A DNA stretch of 64,000 bases from Aliivibrio sp. S3MY1 (GTDB taxonomy: Bacteria > Pseudomonadota > Gammaproteobacteria > Enterobacterales > Vibrionaceae), in the NCBI RefSeq assembly GCF_028765575.1, contig NZ_JARACO010000005.1:1-64000 (forward strand), written 5' to 3'. This document shows positions 62,652 through 64,000 of this stretch, piece after piece. Positions within the stretch are counted from its first letter, which is position 1. Every line of letters begins with the position of its first letter. Position numbers and translations under genes: made by a program. The notes beneath the pieces are model-generated. The model saw only the letters and a list, made by a program, of their open reading frames with translations, had not been told where the DNA came from and ran no database searches.

Positions 62652-62678
62652 AGTAGGTGTAATCTGTTTACGCCTACT
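62652..62678. repeat. 11-bp inverted repeat upstream of rpmE
   Basis: AGTAGGTGTAA (62652-62662) and TTACGCCTACT (62668-62678) pair over 11 positions with one G-T wobble around a 5-nt loop. It lies 75 bp before rpmE in the priA-rpmE control region. It may be an operator or part of an mRNA leader. Confidence 0.6.
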
Positions 62679-62752
62679 ATTTTTGTTAAACTACGTGTGG
62701 TGTTCGGCTTAGATTCGGATGGCGACACGGCCTAAACTATAAGGTTTTCCCC

Positions 62753-62971
62753 ATGAAAGTAGGTATCCACCCAGAATACAAAGCTGTTCAAGCTACTTGT
62801 TCTTGCGGCAACGAATTTGAATTCAAATCTGCGCTAGGCAAAGACACAATCCACCTAGACGTATGTGGCGAATGTCACCCGTTCTACACTGGTAAGCAAC
62901 GTATCGTAGATACTGGCGGCCGTGTTGATCGTTTCAACAAACGTTTCGGTGCAATTGGTTCTAAGAAATAA
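62753..62971 (+). CDS. rpmE: 50S ribosomal protein bL31 (zinc-binding form)
   Basis: Bridges the two ribosomal subunits. The C+ form is recognised by C16-x-C18 and C37-x2-C40 (TCSCGNEF and [14 protein letters not shown]), which bind zinc. 72 aa. It ends with a terminator; divergent from priA. Confidence 0.98.
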   Translation: MKVGIHPEYKAVQATCSCGNEFEFKSALGKDTIHLDVCGECHPFYTGKQRIVDTGGRVDRFNKRFGAIGSKK

Positions 62972-62990
62972 TTACCAATTTCCGATAAAA

Positions 62991-63018
62991 GAGGAGTCCT
63001 ATAGGGCTCCTTTTTTTA
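62991..63018 (+). terminator. Terminator after rpmE
   Basis: AGGAGTCC pairs with GGGCTCCT (one wobble) around a TATA loop and is followed by seven T residues. Confidence 0.88.
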
Positions 63019-63169
63019 TGCCTAAAAAACAGATTTTGACCATTTTATCCCTCATTATTGTTGGTACGATGTGTATACCAAGGCTATGAAGTTTGAGATA
63101 GATCAACTATTATACAATTCATTGTTTTAAAACAATCCTCTTATAATTATTAGCATTCAGGAAAACACC

Positions 63170-64000
63170 ATGTCTGACGATTTTCGCGAACAAGCTCTCC
63201 ATTATCACGCTTACCCAACGCCGGGTAAAATTGAAATAGCACTGACTAAGCCTGCAAATACAGCAGAAGACTTAGCGCTAGCCTACAGCCCTGGTGTTGC
63301 TGAGCCAGTACGTGAAATCGCAAAGAACCCAGATGATGTTTATAAGTACACATCAAAAGGCAACATGGTTGCAGTTATTTCAAACGGCACCGCTATTCTT
63401 GGTTTAGGTAACTTAGGCCCTTTGGCTTCAAAGCCTGTTATGGAAGGTAAATCATTACTTTTCAAACGCTTTGCTGGTTTGGATTCTATTGATATTGAAG
63501 TAAAACACCGCACTATCGATGAGTTTGTTGATACGGTTGCGAACATTGCAGATACTTTTGGTGGTATCAACCTAGAAGATATCAAAGCCCCTGACTGTTT
63601 TGAGATTGAACGTCGCCTGATTAGAACGTTGTGATGTACCTGTATTCCATGATGATCAACATGGCACTGCGATTGTAACCGCTGCGGGCATGTTGAATGC
63701 GATTGAGCTGCAAGGTAAAAAGCTAGAAGATGCAATCATTGTTTGTCTTGGTGCTGGTGCTGCTGCCGTTGCGTGTATGGAGCAACTGATCAAGTGTGGC
63801 GCAGTGCGTGAGAAGATCTACATGTTGGATCGTAAAGGTGTAATTCACACTCGTCGTGATGATATTAATGAATACAAACAACGTTTTGCTAATAACACTG
63901 ATAAGCGCACGCTTGAAGATGTTATTGAAGGTGCAGATTTATTCTTAGGGGTATCAGGTCCAAACCTATTACCACCTGAAGCCTTAAAATTAATGGCTGA
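63170..64000 (+). pseudogene. NAD(P)-dependent malic enzyme gene with a +1 frameshift, cut by the window end
   Basis: Malic enzyme converts malate to pyruvate and CO2. The first 151 codons are normal ([50 protein letters not shown]), then the frame reads into TGA at 63632-63634. Removing one A at 63623 restores [21 protein letters not shown], which is the family's conserved next segment, and the frame stays open to the window end, including the LGAGAAAVACMEQL nucleotide-binding motif. So this is a single-base insertion, either a true mutation or a sequencing error. The gene's 3' end lies outside. In V. cholerae, as I recall, metJ follows a malic enzyme at this place. Confidence 0.85.

Overview
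The window looks like a low-GC chromosome segment from the Vibrionaceae, most likely Aliivibrio. Three things point there: the encoded proteins resemble Vibrio and E. coli orthologues throughout; motX (sodium-driven polar flagellar motor) sits beside purA; and the gene blocks are vibrio versions of E. coli neighbourhoods. The species is inferred, not proven. No insertion sequence, prophage, CRISPR array, rRNA or tRNA was seen. Nearly all genes are housekeeping genes, so the unusual signals are mostly in intergenic DNA.

Layout. 1-567: gene-free AT-rich DNA with two perfect inverted DnaA boxes. 568-12575: queG (minus), then tsaE-amiB-mutL-miaA-hfq-hflX-hflK-hflC, a DUF2065 gene and purA. 12810-18692: motX behind a flagellar sigma-28 promoter, the hmp/nsrR nitric-oxide pair with operators between them, then rnr and rlmB. 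18926-20349: rpsF-priB-rpsR-rplI. 20350-31158: metF behind an extraordinary array of 13 tandem MetJ-box-like octamers, ppc, and the arginine genes argE / argC-argB-argG-argH, where ArgH carries a C-terminal acetyltransferase domain.

31314-35128: a redox cluster with a small zinc-ribbon-like membrane protein, a lipoamide-dehydrogenase-like flavoprotein with an extra cysteine tail, a peroxiredoxin-glutaredoxin hybrid and divergent oxyR with an OxyR-type operator. 35247-42240: mrcA (PBP1a) divergent from pilMNOPQ. 42463-49177: aroK-aroB-damX-dam-rpe-gph-trpS. 49263-54809: pabA, argD/astC, astA, astD and a DUF1338 gene (arginine catabolism). 54880-56159: crp and divergent yhfA with CRP-like sites. 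56291-62514, minus strand: hslU and hslV behind a near-perfect sigma-32 promoter, then ftsN, cytR and priA. 62753-64000: rpmE and a malic enzyme gene interrupted by a single-base frameshift.

The strongest candidates for something undescribed are the MetJ-box microsatellite ahead of metF (an operator made of a slippage-prone repeat), the datA-like DnaA-box palindrome beside queG, the cysteine-tailed flavoprotein next to the hybrid peroxiredoxin, and several unexplained inverted repeats ahead of purA, astA and rpmE.
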